46,757 bases of DNA from positions 1 to 46,757 of the forward strand of contig JAAFIV010000036.1 of NCBI GenBank assembly GCA_013298775.1. The letters run 5' to 3'. The translations under genes and the position numbers were made by a program. The notes under the pieces are model-generated. The model was not told where the DNA came from and did no database searches. It saw only the letters and a list, made by a program, of their open reading frames with translations. This stretch comes from Ignavibacteria bacterium. GTDB lineage: Bacteria > Bacteroidota > Ignavibacteria > Kapaibacteriales > UBA4661. This document shows, one piece after another, positions 1-9,539 of the stretch. Numbering within the stretch: position 1 is the first letter of the stretch; every line of letters begins with the position of its first letter.

Positions 1-312
1 CCGTCTATATTGGGGGATTCTTCGGTGGAGCGAACAGCATCAATGGCAGCCTCACGCGGAATCGTCTTGCTGCGGTGGATGCCATGACGGGAGTCGCCAC
101 CGCGTGGAACCCGAATGCGAGTGGTCCTGTTTACGCCCTCGCCATATCCGGCAGCACCGTCTATATTGGGGGAGGCTTCAATGGAGCGAACAGCATCAAT
201 GGCAGCCTCACGCGGAATCGTCTTGCTGCGGTGGATGCGGCGACGGGAGTCGCCACCGCGTGGGACCCGAATGCGAGTAGTTTTACTACTTTCCCTAGCG
301 CCCTCGCGGTGA
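1..312 (+). repeat. 156-bp tandem coding repeat
   Basis: The sequence starting at base 1 recurs at base 157 with only a few differences over about 120 bp. The period is exactly 52 codons. The first copy is cut by the window edge, so more copies may lie upstream. Confidence 0.85.
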
Positions 313-3257
313 GTGGCAGCACTGTGTATGCAGGAAGCAACTTCACTACCATCGGCGGTCTGGCGCGTCTGCGCTTTGCGGCGTTTGGTCCGCCGCCCAC
401 TGCCGCCTACACCGGCACAACCTTCACCGAAGATGCCGCCAACAACGGCAGTATTACCATGACGCAGGACGTAACGCTGACGAATGATACGTGGGTACCA
501 GCAGGCGCGTTCACGGGCGGCGGCACACACTTCGACATGACCCCCCCGTTGCTGAACTTGACCATGGCGATTAACCGCATTTCGGCAACCGTTGCGCGTA
601 TTTCCTTCACTGGCACGGCAGCCGCCCACGCTGCCGCCAACAGCACCACCCGCACCCTCACCTTTCAAGATGCTGCCGTTGCAAGCAATAATGCGTTGGC
701 GGTGACGGGACTGAACCTTGGCGCAGGCGGTATTTCCTTTACCTTCAACGACCCTGTTGCCATGTCTGCCACCTACACCGGCACCACCTTCCCCGAAGAC
801 ACCCCCAATAATGGTGCTATTACTGTCACGCAGGATGTTATACTGACGAATGACACGTGGGTGCCGACGGGCGCGTTTACCGGCGGTAACGTACACTTTA
901 ATGCTACGGGCGTTCCAGGCGGTCTCACCCTTGCCATTAACCGCATCTCTCCGACCGTTGCGCGTATTTCCTTCACGGGAAGTGCGACTGCTCATGCGGC
1001 TGCCAATAGCGGCACAGTTACGCTCACTTTCCGCGATGCTGCTCTTGCAAGTGGAAATGCTGCTGCGGTCACTGGCTTGACTCCCACAGCCTTAGCCGTG
1101 AACTTCACCAACCCCGTCGCATTCTATTCAGGTTTAACCTTTCCTGAATCGCCAGCGAATAACGGAACGATTACTCAAACCCAAAGTGTGTACCTCTCTG
1201 GCAATAGCTGGCTTCCCGTCGGCGCGTTTACGAGTCCGACCCACTTCACCGTTTCTCCTAACCTTCCGCCGGGCTTGACGCTGACGGTAACGGGTATCAA
1301 TGGCATCCAAGCGGATATTGCCTTCACTGGTACGGCTGCCGCCCACGCTGCCGCCAACAGTGTGACCGTCACGCTGAATTTCACCAATGCTGCCCTTACA
1401 GGCGGTAATGCGATGCAAGTGAATGGCTTAACTCCCGCATCGCTTCAGGTTATATTCGACAACACGCCCCCACCAACACCACCCGTAGTAACGCCCCCGC
1501 CACCACCACCGCCAAGCGCACCAACGCTTTCAGGCGGCATGTTTGCTGGCACGGCTGGGTTTCCCTTTGCTGCCAATCTCGGTGTGAGCGGCAATCCCGC
1601 ACCAACGCTGAGTGTTGTATCGGGCGCACTGCCATCGGGAGTATCGTTTGATGGAAATGGACTTGTTGGTGTTCCGGGCGGTGCTGGTACATTCACTGCC
1701 AGCATCCGTGCGACGAATAGCCAAGGCAGTGCTACCGCAGATGTAACGATAACCGTCGCGCCACCTGTACCGCAAGTAACGGGCATTTCACCCGCAACAG
1801 GAACGTTTGGCTCCACCGTTACCATCACGGGCTTCAATCTCAGCGGAGCGACAGGCGTGAGCGTTGGCGGCGTTCCGGTGCAGAGTTTCACGATTGTTGG
1901 AGGAAATATCGTCGCTATTTTGGGCGCACCTGGCAATGGCAGTGGGGTGTCGGTTTCTACGCCGCTTGGCAGCGCGTCAAGTGGGAGCTTTGCGTATGAG
2001 CAACCGCCAGCACCCGTGATAGATTTGTCCGGCGGTTCAGGTGGAAGTGCTTCAGGTGGAAGCGGCGGCGGTTCTTCTTCTGGTGGTTCTTCCTCTGGTG
2101 GCGCACCAACAGTGCTGATTCCCAACATTCCCACCGGCGACAGCAATGCAGGGTTCTTCCTCCCCGGACAGAACATTCCCGCGTATGCGAACATCAGCAT
2201 CACACCTATTTCCGCGAATGGCACCGCAACGAGCTTCGCAACGCCCCTGCAGATTATCGGGGTCAGCTCCACAGGCGCGAATTTGCTCATTCCAGCCTAC
2301 GCACTTCTGCCTGGCACGCAACGCCTGACCGTGCAGGTGGGCACCTTCACCGTTTCGACGACCTTTGCCATTGTTCGTGCGCCCGCGCCCACCATTACGG
2401 GGCTTTCGGTGCGTTCGACCACTGCAAGTGGCGCAGGCTTTGCAACGATCGTGAGCGGCACAGGCTTCTTCCGCAATGGTTATGCACGGATTTTTGTCAA
2501 TGACATTGAAAGTCTGGTCGGCAGTGTGGTTCTCTCCTCAACGCAAGCACAGGTGGAGATTCCCGCCGCACTGAATGTGCGACGCGGTACAGCCAGCATT
2601 CGCATTCAAAACTTCGACGGACAAAGCACCAGCGCGAGCGTGGAGATTATCGGTCGCAATGCACCGCTTATCCTCAGCGCAACGCCAAAATGGACGAATG
2701 GACGATTGTCGTTTGTTGTGCGTGGCGTGGCGTTCAGCCCGCGCCTGACGGCAGTTTTGGGGCGCAGGAATGTGCAGGTGGTGAATGCGAGCGATGTGGA
2801 ATTTGAAGTGTTGGTGCCAAGCGATTTCGCTCTCGGCGGCTCGGCAACAGTGTCGCTCTTTATCACGAATCCTGACGGACAACGCTACGGATTCTTGATT
2901 TCAGGAGAGGCATTCCAAGTTCCTGGCACGGCGGTTATAGGCAATAGCACCAAAGGCGTAGAAAGCAGTACCGAAGCGGCATTCAGCGAGATGAGTGACG
3001 AAACAAGCGTGGAAACGACATCGCTTCTTCGCGCATATCCGAACCCAGCAACGGAGACGATTTCGGTGGAAGTGCCGCAGAGCCTAAAAGCGCGTCGGTA
3101 CTCGGTGGTCAATACGCTCGGCGAAGAAGTGCTGCACGGCACAGTATCAGGCAACGAAGCACTGACGCTAGATGTACGGCGTTTGGTGAAGGGCTTGTAC
3201 ACGGTGCGCGTCATGGGCGCGTCGCGGGTGCGGGCTGCGCAGGTGATTGTTCGCTAA
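3..3257 (+). CDS. T9SS-secreted repeat/adhesin-like protein, 5' truncated
   Basis: The frame is open from base 3, so the N-terminus lies outside the window; a GTG at 75 is only an internal codon. Residues are numbered from that GTG. Residues 1-108 are propeller-like repeats of about 52 residues (GGxFNGANSINGS, AAVDAATGVATAWDPNAS). Then come three tandem modules of about 117 residues (approx. 112-231, 231-347, 347-457), each starting like YTGTTFxED and containing FTGTAAAHAAANS. A proline-rich linker (about 470-487) follows, then an Ig/TIG-like region (about 565-640, ISPATGTFGSTVTITG), a Gly/Ser linker (about 650-685) and more TIG-like sequence. The last 75 residues match a type A T9SS sorting domain (AYPNPATETISVEV, LVKGLYTVRV), implying export across the outer membrane and surface attachment or release. 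The ligand is unknown. The family call is firm for secretion, weak for function. Confidence 0.85.
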   Translation, partial: VYIGGFFGGANSINGSLTRNRLAAVDAMTGVATAWNPNASGPVYALAISGSTVYIGGGFNGANSINGSLTRNRLAAVDAATGVATAWDPNASSFTTFPSALAVSGSTVYAGSNFTTIGGLARLRFAAFGPPPTAAYTGTTFTEDAANNGSITMTQDVTLTNDTWVPAGAFTGGGTHFDMTPPLLNLTMAINRISATVARISFTGTAAAHAAANSTTRTLTFQDAAVASNNALAVTGLNLGAGGISFTFNDPVAMSATYTGTTFPEDTPNNGAITVTQDVILTNDTWVPTGAFTGGNVHFNATGVPGGLTLAINRISPTVARISFTGSATAHAAANSGTVTLTFRDAALASGNAAAVTGLTPTALAVNFTNPVAFYSGLTFPESPANNGTITQTQSVYLSGNSWLPVGAFTSPTHFTVSPNLPPGLTLTVTGINGIQADIAFTGTAAAHAAANSVTVTLNFTNAALTGGNAMQVNGLTPASLQVIFDNTPPPTPPVVTPPPPPPPSAPTLSGGMFAGTAGFPFAANLGVSGNPAPTLSVVSGALPSGVSFDGNGLVGVPGGAGTFTASIRATNSQGSATADVTITVAPPVPQVTGISPATGTFGSTVTITGFNLSGATGVSVGGVPVQSFTIVGGNIVAILGAPGNGSGVSVSTPLGSASSGSFAYEQPPAPVIDLSGGSGGSASGGSGGGSSSGGSSSGGAPTVLIPNIPTGDSNAGFFLPGQNIPAYANISITPISANGTATSFATPLQIIGVSSTGANLLIPAYALLPGTQRLTVQVGTFTVSTTFAIVRAPAPTITGLSVRSTTASGAGFATIVSGTGFFRNGYARIFVNDIESLVGSVVLSSTQAQVEIPAALNVRRGTASIRIQNFDGQSTSASVEIIGRNAPLILSATPKWTNGRLSFVVRGVAFSPRLTAVLGRRNVQVVNASDVEFEVLVPSDFALGGSATVSLFITNPDGQRYGFLISGEAFQVPGTAVIGNSTKGVESSTEAAFSEMSDETSVETTSLLRAYPNPATETISVEVPQSLKARRYSVVNTLGEEVLHGTVSGNEALTLDVRRLVKGLYTVRVMGASRVRAAQVIVR

Positions 3258-3341
3258 ACAGCACGGTACATCTCAGAAATAATTGTGCGTAGAGGTATGC
3301 ACAACCGTACAGGGGAGTACGCTATAATCTTCATACAAACC

Positions 3342-3392
3342 AACCGCCTTGAGAGCCGCAACAATGCTTGCTTTCAAGGCGGTTTTATTTTT
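3342..3392 (+). terminator. Rho-independent terminator after the T9SS protein
   Basis: An 11-bp perfect stem (AACCGCCTTGA at 3342-3352 with TCAAGGCGGTT at 3374-3384) closes a 21-nt loop and is followed by TTATTTTTA. It sits 85 bp after the stop at 3257 and before alr. Confidence 0.8.
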
Positions 3393-3544
3393 AGAAAGAG
3401 GTGTTTGCTCAGGCAATCATGCACAGAGCAAGCACGAAGAAAAAATAGGACAAAAGCTCGTAAATGCGTAGTTTTGAGCGTGAAATCATTGCGATACTTC
3501 ACCCTTCAATCCCTCCATTATTTCTGACTTGTCTTGTCGCTGTC

Positions 3545-4756
3545 ATGCCCGCAAAACCTCTTCGTTCCACGCTTGCAAGCATTAACCTTACGCACTTACG
3601 TCAAAATTTTCGCACTCTCACCGAGCGTGCTTGGGAAGCACTGCCCAGCAATACACCACGCCCAGCGATGATGGCTGTTGTCAAAGCAGATGCCTACGGA
3701 CATGGCATTGTTCCTTGCGCGAAGGCATTATTAGAAGAAGGAAAAACGCTGGGAATTGAAACAATGCTAGGAGTAGCCTTTGCCGCAGAAGCCGCACCGC
3801 TCCGCGCAGCAGAGGATATGCCTGATACCCGTATTGCTGTTGTAACACCGCCTTTTGCGCACGGAGCGGCGGAGTATTGCCGATTAAATCTGGAGTTTTG
3901 CGCCGCTTCGCGCACAACCATGCAAGCCTTCTCTGCCGAAGCCGCAAAAACAGGACGTATGCTGAATGCGCACCTCACACTAGACACAGGAATGCGCCGT
4001 GATGGTATTCAGCCCCACGAAGCACTTGAATTTATGCGCTCGGTAAGCACATTGCCACATATCAACATTCACGGCATTTGTACGCATTTTGCTACTGCCG
4101 ATGAAGCAGATAAAAGATATTTCCAAAAACAAATACAAATATTCACCGAAACCCTGAACACCTTGCGCGATGCGGGATTTAGCTTTCGATACATTCATGC
4201 TGCGAATAGTGGTGCAATTGCAGAAGCAAACGTAACAACAAACCGAGAAGCACGTAATAATGCGCTCTTTACACTCTTGCGTCCAGGCATTGCGCTGTAT
4301 GGCTATAATCCATCGCACGAACTACATAGTCCGTTTGCTCTTCAGCCCGTGATGTCGCTTACAACGAGCATTATTTCTTTGCGCCGATTACCGAAGGGCG
4401 AAGCCGTGAGCTATGGCTGCCGTTACACTACGCCGCGAGAAACCACGATTGCAACTATCCCGATTGGCTACGCAGACGGCTTTCGGCGCGGCTTGACGGG
4501 CAAAGCGCGTGTGATTATTCAAGGGAAATTCTATCCCGTTGTGGGAACAATTTGCATGGACCAATGTATGATTGACATTGGCGATGAAGCATTCTGCGTT
4601 GGCGATGAGGTCATCCTGCTTGGTGCTGGGCAATCAGAAAACGGTGCGGAAGTGCGCATCACCGCTGATGATTGGGCAACTGCACTGGGAACAATTCCGT
4701 ATGAAATTTGTACAGGAATTACGGGGCGTGTTCCGCGTTTGTATGAAGAATGCTGA
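3545..4756 (+). CDS. alr: Alanine racemase
   Basis: PLP enzyme interconverting L- and D-alanine for peptidoglycan; cytoplasmic. From the ATG at 3545 it is 403 aa, near the family length. The PLP lysine lies in AVVKADAYGHG (K47). Later landmarks are LTLDTGMRRDG, the IHAANSGA region, the C-terminal IPIGYADGFRR segment and GTICMDQCMIDIGD. An upstream in-frame ATG at 3464 would add 27 residues that do not look like alanine racemase, so 3545 is preferred; no clear Shine-Dalgarno precedes either start. The gene stands alone on this strand, between the terminator at 3342 and the convergent YfhO-like gene. Confidence 0.95.
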   Translation: MPAKPLRSTLASINLTHLRQNFRTLTERAWEALPSNTPRPAMMAVVKADAYGHGIVPCAKALLEEGKTLGIETMLGVAFAAEAAPLRAAEDMPDTRIAVVTPPFAHGAAEYCRLNLEFCAASRTTMQAFSAEAAKTGRMLNAHLTLDTGMRRDGIQPHEALEFMRSVSTLPHINIHGICTHFATADEADKRYFQKQIQIFTETLNTLRDAGFSFRYIHAANSGAIAEANVTTNREARNNALFTLLRPGIALYGYNPSHELHSPFALQPVMSLTTSIISLRRLPKGEAVSYGCRYTTPRETTIATIPIGYADGFRRGLTGKARVIIQGKFYPVVGTICMDQCMIDIGDEAFCVGDEVILLGAGQSENGAEVRITADDWATALGTIPYEICTGITGRVPRLYEEC

Positions 4757-4908
4757 GTTTTCCAGAAAATAGTACACTGAACCCGTTCTACCATTAAGAA
4801 ACGGTAGGATGGGAAGAAAACAAGACCTGACTGCTTACGCACAACGATTAACTCGAAATGGTAGAATATGCTTCTTTGAAAAAGGAACATACTTTGCAAC
4901 GCACATCA

Positions 4909-7407
4909 TCATCTCCTGCGTCGTACCATATCTGCTCCAATAAGCACAAAACCCAGCAACATCCCGCCAATACTCAGCTTCCAGCCAAGTGCAAATAAGG
5001 GCGGTTCAAAACGAAATTCCACGATACTTGTTCCTGACGGCACAACCACTGCACGAAGCGCGTAGTTTGCACGCATAATTGGACGCTCTGTGCCGTTCAC
5101 ATACGCCCGCCAGCCGGCGTAATACGTATCGGCAAGGACGCAATAGCCTTTTTGCTCCGTTTCTACCTGCAAACGCACGCGGTTATTTTCCACATTCAAA
5201 AAGCGTACAGAATGGCGTATCTGCTCGCTGTCTGGGCGTTGAATTGCTTCGGATGGTTCGCGAAAAAGGAGAAGCGTTTTTTCTGTAAAACCAGATTCTT
5301 TGGTAAATGCCTTCAAGTACGCATCATCGCTGGGTTGTGCAAGAATTTTCCCACGCTCGTTCTCTGCAAGCACTGTGTAGGAATAGCGCATATATGCTCG
5401 GTTTTGCCAATACGCATTGCGATAAACGCGGCACTCGCTCGAATCTACCAGTTCCAACCCTGGATGCTCCAAACGATTATTCTTGCTCGCCACATAGTAT
5501 TTTACATTGATAAGACCCGCTCGCATCAGTGTTTCTGAGGCTATTGGCGGCTCAAGTGCGCCCGACAAGCGCGAAACATTCTGCGGAAAAACGCTTTCAT
5601 ACCCTTCCGAGCAAGAAATACCGTGCATGTCGTTCATGTTGGGCTGCATCACGCGCTGCGAAGCGGCATCGAACAATGGCACAATGCGGAATAGTGAAGA
5701 ATCACGCTGTAAGTAGCGTGTGGTCTGGGTTGCAGGATATAAGGGATAGTCTCTCGTGTCAATCATTGGCAACCAAGACTGAGCAAAATTCACCAGTTGA
5801 AACGCGGTTGCAAGAATCATTACCGAAATAACAATCATCGTTCGACGCTGTTCTGGTGCGCTTTGTACGTGTTTTCTCAAAGCAACAACGGTCAGAAACG
5901 GCACAATCACAGCAAACGCAAGTGCGGGATTTTTGAGCAAAGAAAAATGTGTAAGAAAAATCTCCGCTCGCCCCAGCATCCACGACCGAGAGCCGCCTGC
6001 AAGCTGGGATGTCGCCATATTCTTTTCCACATACAGGCGAAGTTTTTGAGCAATAAGTTCATATTTCCATTGCAACATTCCCGTTCCGAGAAGAAGTGCG
6101 AATCCGACACACACAAGCAGCACCAATGCAAGCTGCAATGCTTGTTTTAGGCTTTTTTCTGAAATGAGTTCACCTTTGCCAAAAAGAATTTCCTGCGCTG
6201 CAACCGCGCCCAGTACACACATTCCAAACACGTACACAATAAAGCTGCGGTGATATAAAAATTTGTACAATGGCGTAAAAAGCGGCATACACACCCCAAC
6301 CCCTACAAGCACGATAAATGCTCGCATCTCAGGCATTTTACGCCAAAAATGTATTACACCTAAAAGTGCAAAAAACATCGGCGCAAAGCCGATAAACGCA
6401 GTAAAGTCGTTCATGTCGGCGTGGGCAATTTTCGCAAGGTCGAAACCCCGCACCGTTCCTAGTAATTCTGGCATCGCAAAAGTAAAAAGTAAGGGAATAC
6501 TTTTTATCCCATCCACAAGTGAAAACGGCTTGCCACCCGCACGAACATTGAAGTTGTAGAGAAATAATTCCAGCGACGGCAGCCACATAAACGCCGTCAA
6601 AATGAAGGCAAAACAACCAATTGCCAGCATCACGCTACCAGAGCGTATAATGACGGCAACGCTAGATTCTATCCGCTCTCCAGAGGTGTTCTTGCTGTTA
6701 TTCGCCAATGCTGCAAATATTCCCACAATCACGAATAGCATCACTGCAATTGCATTCGTTTGTAAAGAGCCACCTAGAAAGCCAAGTGCGAGAAAAACAC
6801 CACTCCACACCGCAGCACTACGATGCTTTTCTGCAAAATATTTCAAGAGAAACAAGATAGCAAGCGGCATCCAGCAAAAAACGCCCAGTACCCACTGATG
6901 TTGCAATGTGGTGATAAACAAACTATTCAGCATATACGCCATCGCAAACAATACCCGCAATGCCGCATGAATCCTTACTCCTTGAACAGTAAAAAAGCCT
7001 AACAAGAACCACATTGCCACGCCCGCAATGAGCAGTTTCGCCAGCATTTGCCAGTGATACGCGCTCGGCATATCGCCCAAAAGTAGAATCACATTCGTCG
7101 CGTCAAAAGGCGTAAACGAGGTGGAAGCGTAGTGCGGATGCCCTCCGTAGAGGCTTGGATTCCACGAAGCAAATTCCCCGCGCAGCCACGCAGCACGCAA
7201 GCGCACCTTGTACGGATATACCTGCGCAATCGCATCAGTGAGAAAGTGATTATAGGCTCTCACCGAGTCGTGGTGCGCTGAGTAGGGCAAAAACATGGTG
7301 TTGAGCTGGTCCGTGGGTAGTAGTGTTTTCTCCTGAAAGAGAATCGGGAAAAATAATACAACCACAATAAGCGGAAGAATCAAGGAATAAAGCCATGTTT
7401 GGCGCAT
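4909..7407 (-). CDS. YfhO-like multi-pass membrane protein
   Basis: 832 aa. An N-terminal hydrophobic helix (LYSLILPLIVVVLFFPILF) precedes a conserved-looking loop with LLPTDQLNTMFLPY and WNPSLYGGHPHYAS, then about ten further hydrophobic segments up to about residue 540, and a soluble C-terminal part ending with one more helix and RRRR. This is the architecture of the bacterial YfhO family, integral membrane proteins in part linked to glycosylation of cell-wall polymers or lipoteichoic acid. The donor and acceptor here cannot be read from sequence. It lies 133 bp downstream of lnt on the same strand, but a palindromic repeat separates them. The YfhO assignment is good; the biochemical role is inference. 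Confidence 0.75.
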   Translation of the reverse strand: MRQTWLYSLILPLIVVVLFFPILFQEKTLLPTDQLNTMFLPYSAHHDSVRAYNHFLTDAIAQVYPYKVRLRAAWLRGEFASWNPSLYGGHPHYASTSFTPFDATNVILLLGDMPSAYHWQMLAKLLIAGVAMWFLLGFFTVQGVRIHAALRVLFAMAYMLNSLFITTLQHQWVLGVFCWMPLAILFLLKYFAEKHRSAAVWSGVFLALGFLGGSLQTNAIAVMLFVIVGIFAALANNSKNTSGERIESSVAVIIRSGSVMLAIGCFAFILTAFMWLPSLELFLYNFNVRAGGKPFSLVDGIKSIPLLFTFAMPELLGTVRGFDLAKIAHADMNDFTAFIGFAPMFFALLGVIHFWRKMPEMRAFIVLVGVGVCMPLFTPLYKFLYHRSFIVYVFGMCVLGAVAAQEILFGKGELISEKSLKQALQLALVLLVCVGFALLLGTGMLQWKYELIAQKLRLYVEKNMATSQLAGGSRSWMLGRAEIFLTHFSLLKNPALAFAVIVPFLTVVALRKHVQSAPEQRRTMIVISVMILATAFQLVNFAQSWLPMIDTRDYPLYPATQTTRYLQRDSSLFRIVPLFDAASQRVMQPNMNDMHGISCSEGYESVFPQNVSRLSGALEPPIASETLMRAGLINVKYYVASKNNRLEHPGLELVDSSECRVYRNAYWQNRAYMRYSYTVLAENERGKILAQPSDDAYLKAFTKESGFTEKTLLLFREPSEAIQRPDSEQIRHSVRFLNVENNRVRLQVETEQKGYCVLADTYYAGWRAYVNGTERPIMRANYALRAVVVPSGTSIVEFRFEPPLFALGWKLSIGGMLLGFVLIGADMVRRRR

Positions 7408-7440
7408 ACGTGCTTTGAGAATGTGTGTGAAATTGGAAAA

Positions 7441-7535
7441 AGGTGAGGCATTCGCTTCTTGGCGAGGGTCTCACTTCTAGTACATTGTGTGTGAAAGTGA
7501 GAGCCTCACTCGGAAGTGAGACCCTTACAGAAGCA
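7441..7535. repeat. Dispersed GTGAG-type palindromic repeat, copy 1
   Basis: Contains GAGGGTCTCACTT, then AAGTGAGAGCCTCAC and GGAAGTGAGACCC in a row. Related units recur at 29552-29653. It fills the gap between lnt and the YfhO-like gene. Confidence 0.6.
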
Positions 7536-7540
7536 AGTAT

Positions 7541-9403
7541 TTACATAGTTTTTTTGAAGCTCAAAAGCAACATCGCGATTACGATTGCAGCAGCAAGTTG
7601 TGGAAGCCAGTCTCCAAGCCGCGAGTAGAGTGTTTGCTCTGAAAGAAGCGGCAATTTCGCATAGATAGCGCGTTGCTGGTTAATTTCTGTGCGCTGAAGC
7701 GACGAGCCGGTGGGCGTGAGAAAGCCAGAAACACCAGTATTTCCGCACCGCGCAAGGTAGCGGCGGTTCTCCACAGCCCGCATTGCGCCTATCATGTAGT
7801 GCTGTTCTGGTCCAGGTGTGCCGTTGAACCAGCCGTCGTTGGTGATAATTGCAAGGAGATTCGCGCCTTTCAGGGGATATTCGCGCACAAAATTTGGATA
7901 AATAGATTCTAAACAAATTATCGTGCCAATACGCACAGCATAGGTTGCGGTGGTATTGCTTGGAGAGTTATTGTCTGGAGAGTTATTGTCTGGAGAGTTG
8001 TTGTCTGGAGAGGTCATAAAATCTAGCGTTTTCTGCTCTTTTCCCAATCCCCAACCAGAAATGCCCACGCCCCAAGTGAGAGCTTTCACCGCAAAAGAAA
8101 ATGCCTCCGCATACGGCACACGCTCGGCAAAGGGCGTAAGACGCATTTTGCGATGAATTTGTATGCCAGCAGGAAAAGCATTTGGCACGGAATCAGGTGT
8201 AATGCGGGTTGTGGGCGTTATCACCGTAGCGGAATTAAAACTTTCCATGTATAAGGTATCGAAGAGGCGCGGCACCACGCTTGCTGTTATCGGTGCTTCC
8301 TTGCGAGAATTATACAAAATATCCGACGGCAAGCCTGTCAGAATCGCGGTTTTCGTGCTGTCCGTCCACGCATGAAGCATTGCCAAGTACGGGTAATTTT
8401 GTGGTAATAAAATGCGATAGGGAATAGCGGTCTCGCTCCAAAGAACCGCATCAAGTCTTGTGATTGGTGGGTTTTGTTGTTGCAGAGCGAAACGAAGCGA
8501 GTCTTGCAAATGTACATGCAGCATCACTTGTTCATTCGGGCTACCACGCCATTTCCCCCAAGGATTGATGCTGGGTTGGACGATTCCCATGCGAACATTT
8601 TGCCCGCGTGCAAGGAGTTCCGTATGGTCAAAATCACGCATCCGCCATACGCCATAGCTGATTGTTACGAGGAATATCCATACAAAAAGAACCACGCTTG
8701 TACGGCGTAGATACAGGGCTTTCGTACAGCGCACCGCAAAAGATTCGCCCGCATTTCTTTCAACATTTCCTTCAGCATTTCCTTCACTATTTCCTTTACC
8801 ATTACCTTCAGCAAATGCAAAGTATATATGCGCTAGACAAGCATTCACCGAAACAATAACAAAAGTTAGCCCCCAAACACCAGCAATATCGGCACTTTGA
8901 AGCATTGGCACATTGTACACTTGTGTATAGCCAAGTGCTTGCCAAGGGTAGGAGAATTCGCCTAAACTATGCGCCCATTCAAACGCCGTCCAACACAGCG
9001 GCAAAAGTGCAAGTGCAAAACCGCTTCCAAGCCTCTTGCGAAGCCGCACGTAGGCGAGCATTGGTACAGCAAAGAAGAAGGGATGCCCAATCCAGAGCGT
9101 GATGCCAGCAATCATCAAGTACGGGTCTGCCTCGCGTTGCCACGAACTTACCCACCAGTTACTCACGCCATGAAAAACAAAAAACGTCCAGTACAACTGC
9201 CGTAGAATGCGCAGAAAACCTTGTTCTTGATGCACACTCCGTTCAAGAACGATAAGGAGTGGAAGAAAGCCGAAAAATGCTAAAAAACCAAGTGGTAAGG
9301 GCGCGAAACCAATACCGAGAAAAAGTCCAGAGAGAGTGAGAAGAAGAGCATTAGAGCGGGATTGCGAGGTATTCATGAGGTGGAATGATGGTAAAGAGTA
9401 CAT
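7541..9403 (-). CDS. lnt: Apolipoprotein N-acyltransferase
   Basis: Inner-membrane enzyme that transfers an acyl chain from phospholipid to the N-terminal cysteine of lipoproteins. 620 aa (593-611 from the later ATG at 9376, which is equally possible). The N-terminal half is membrane-embedded (residues about 18-250) and the C-terminal half is a nitrilase-type domain with the expected triad: E324 in LWSETAIPYR, K419 in HRKMRLTPFAERVP and C497 in TIICLESIYP. GWFNGTPGPEQHYM and RAVENRRYLARCGNTG follow, as in family members. Two low-complexity inserts are unusual: an EGN-rich stretch at about 199-219 and an SPDNN repeat at about 465-482, the latter encoded by a 15-bp tandem repeat. Lipoprotein substrates are likely present (DUF4920 protein and beta-lactamase-like lipoprotein in this window). 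Confidence 0.93.
   Translation of the reverse strand: MYSLPSFHLMNTSQSRSNALLLTLSGLFLGIGFAPLPLGFLAFFGFLPLLIVLERSVHQEQGFLRILRQLYWTFFVFHGVSNWWVSSWQREADPYLMIAGITLWIGHPFFFAVPMLAYVRLRKRLGSGFALALLPLCWTAFEWAHSLGEFSYPWQALGYTQVYNVPMLQSADIAGVWGLTFVIVSVNACLAHIYFAFAEGNGKGNSEGNAEGNVERNAGESFAVRCTKALYLRRTSVVLFVWIFLVTISYGVWRMRDFDHTELLARGQNVRMGIVQPSINPWGKWRGSPNEQVMLHVHLQDSLRFALQQQNPPITRLDAVLWSETAIPYRILLPQNYPYLAMLHAWTDSTKTAILTGLPSDILYNSRKEAPITASVVPRLFDTLYMESFNSATVITPTTRITPDSVPNAFPAGIQIHRKMRLTPFAERVPYAEAFSFAVKALTWGVGISGWGLGKEQKTLDFMTSPDNNSPDNNSPDNNSPSNTTATYAVRIGTIICLESIYPNFVREYPLKGANLLAIITNDGWFNGTPGPEQHYMIGAMRAVENRRYLARCGNTGVSGFLTPTGSSLQRTEINQQRAIYAKLPLLSEQTLYSRLGDWLPQLAAAIVIAMLLLSFKKTM
7955..8014. repeat. 15-bp tandem repeat x4 inside lnt
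   Basis: Four 15-bp units of the form ATTGTCTGGAGAGTT (7955, 7970, 7985, 8000), with small changes in the first and last. They keep the reading frame and encode the SPDNN repeat of Lnt. Confidence 0.9.
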
Positions 9404-9539
9404 CTGAGCAGTTCAAAAGTAAAACTTCTTCACCATTTGGCAAAAACATACTACGAAATGTTCTGTTTTGTCCGTTTCATTTCGAGCCATTTGTCCGCAC
9501 GCTTCCCAAAATGAAACATTTTTATTGAGATTTTTTTAT

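Noticed and set aside
1445-2290. 281-aa reverse ORF under the T9SS protein gene
   Set aside because: A Pro/Gly-rich shadow of the repetitive forward gene; antisense of a clearly coding frame.
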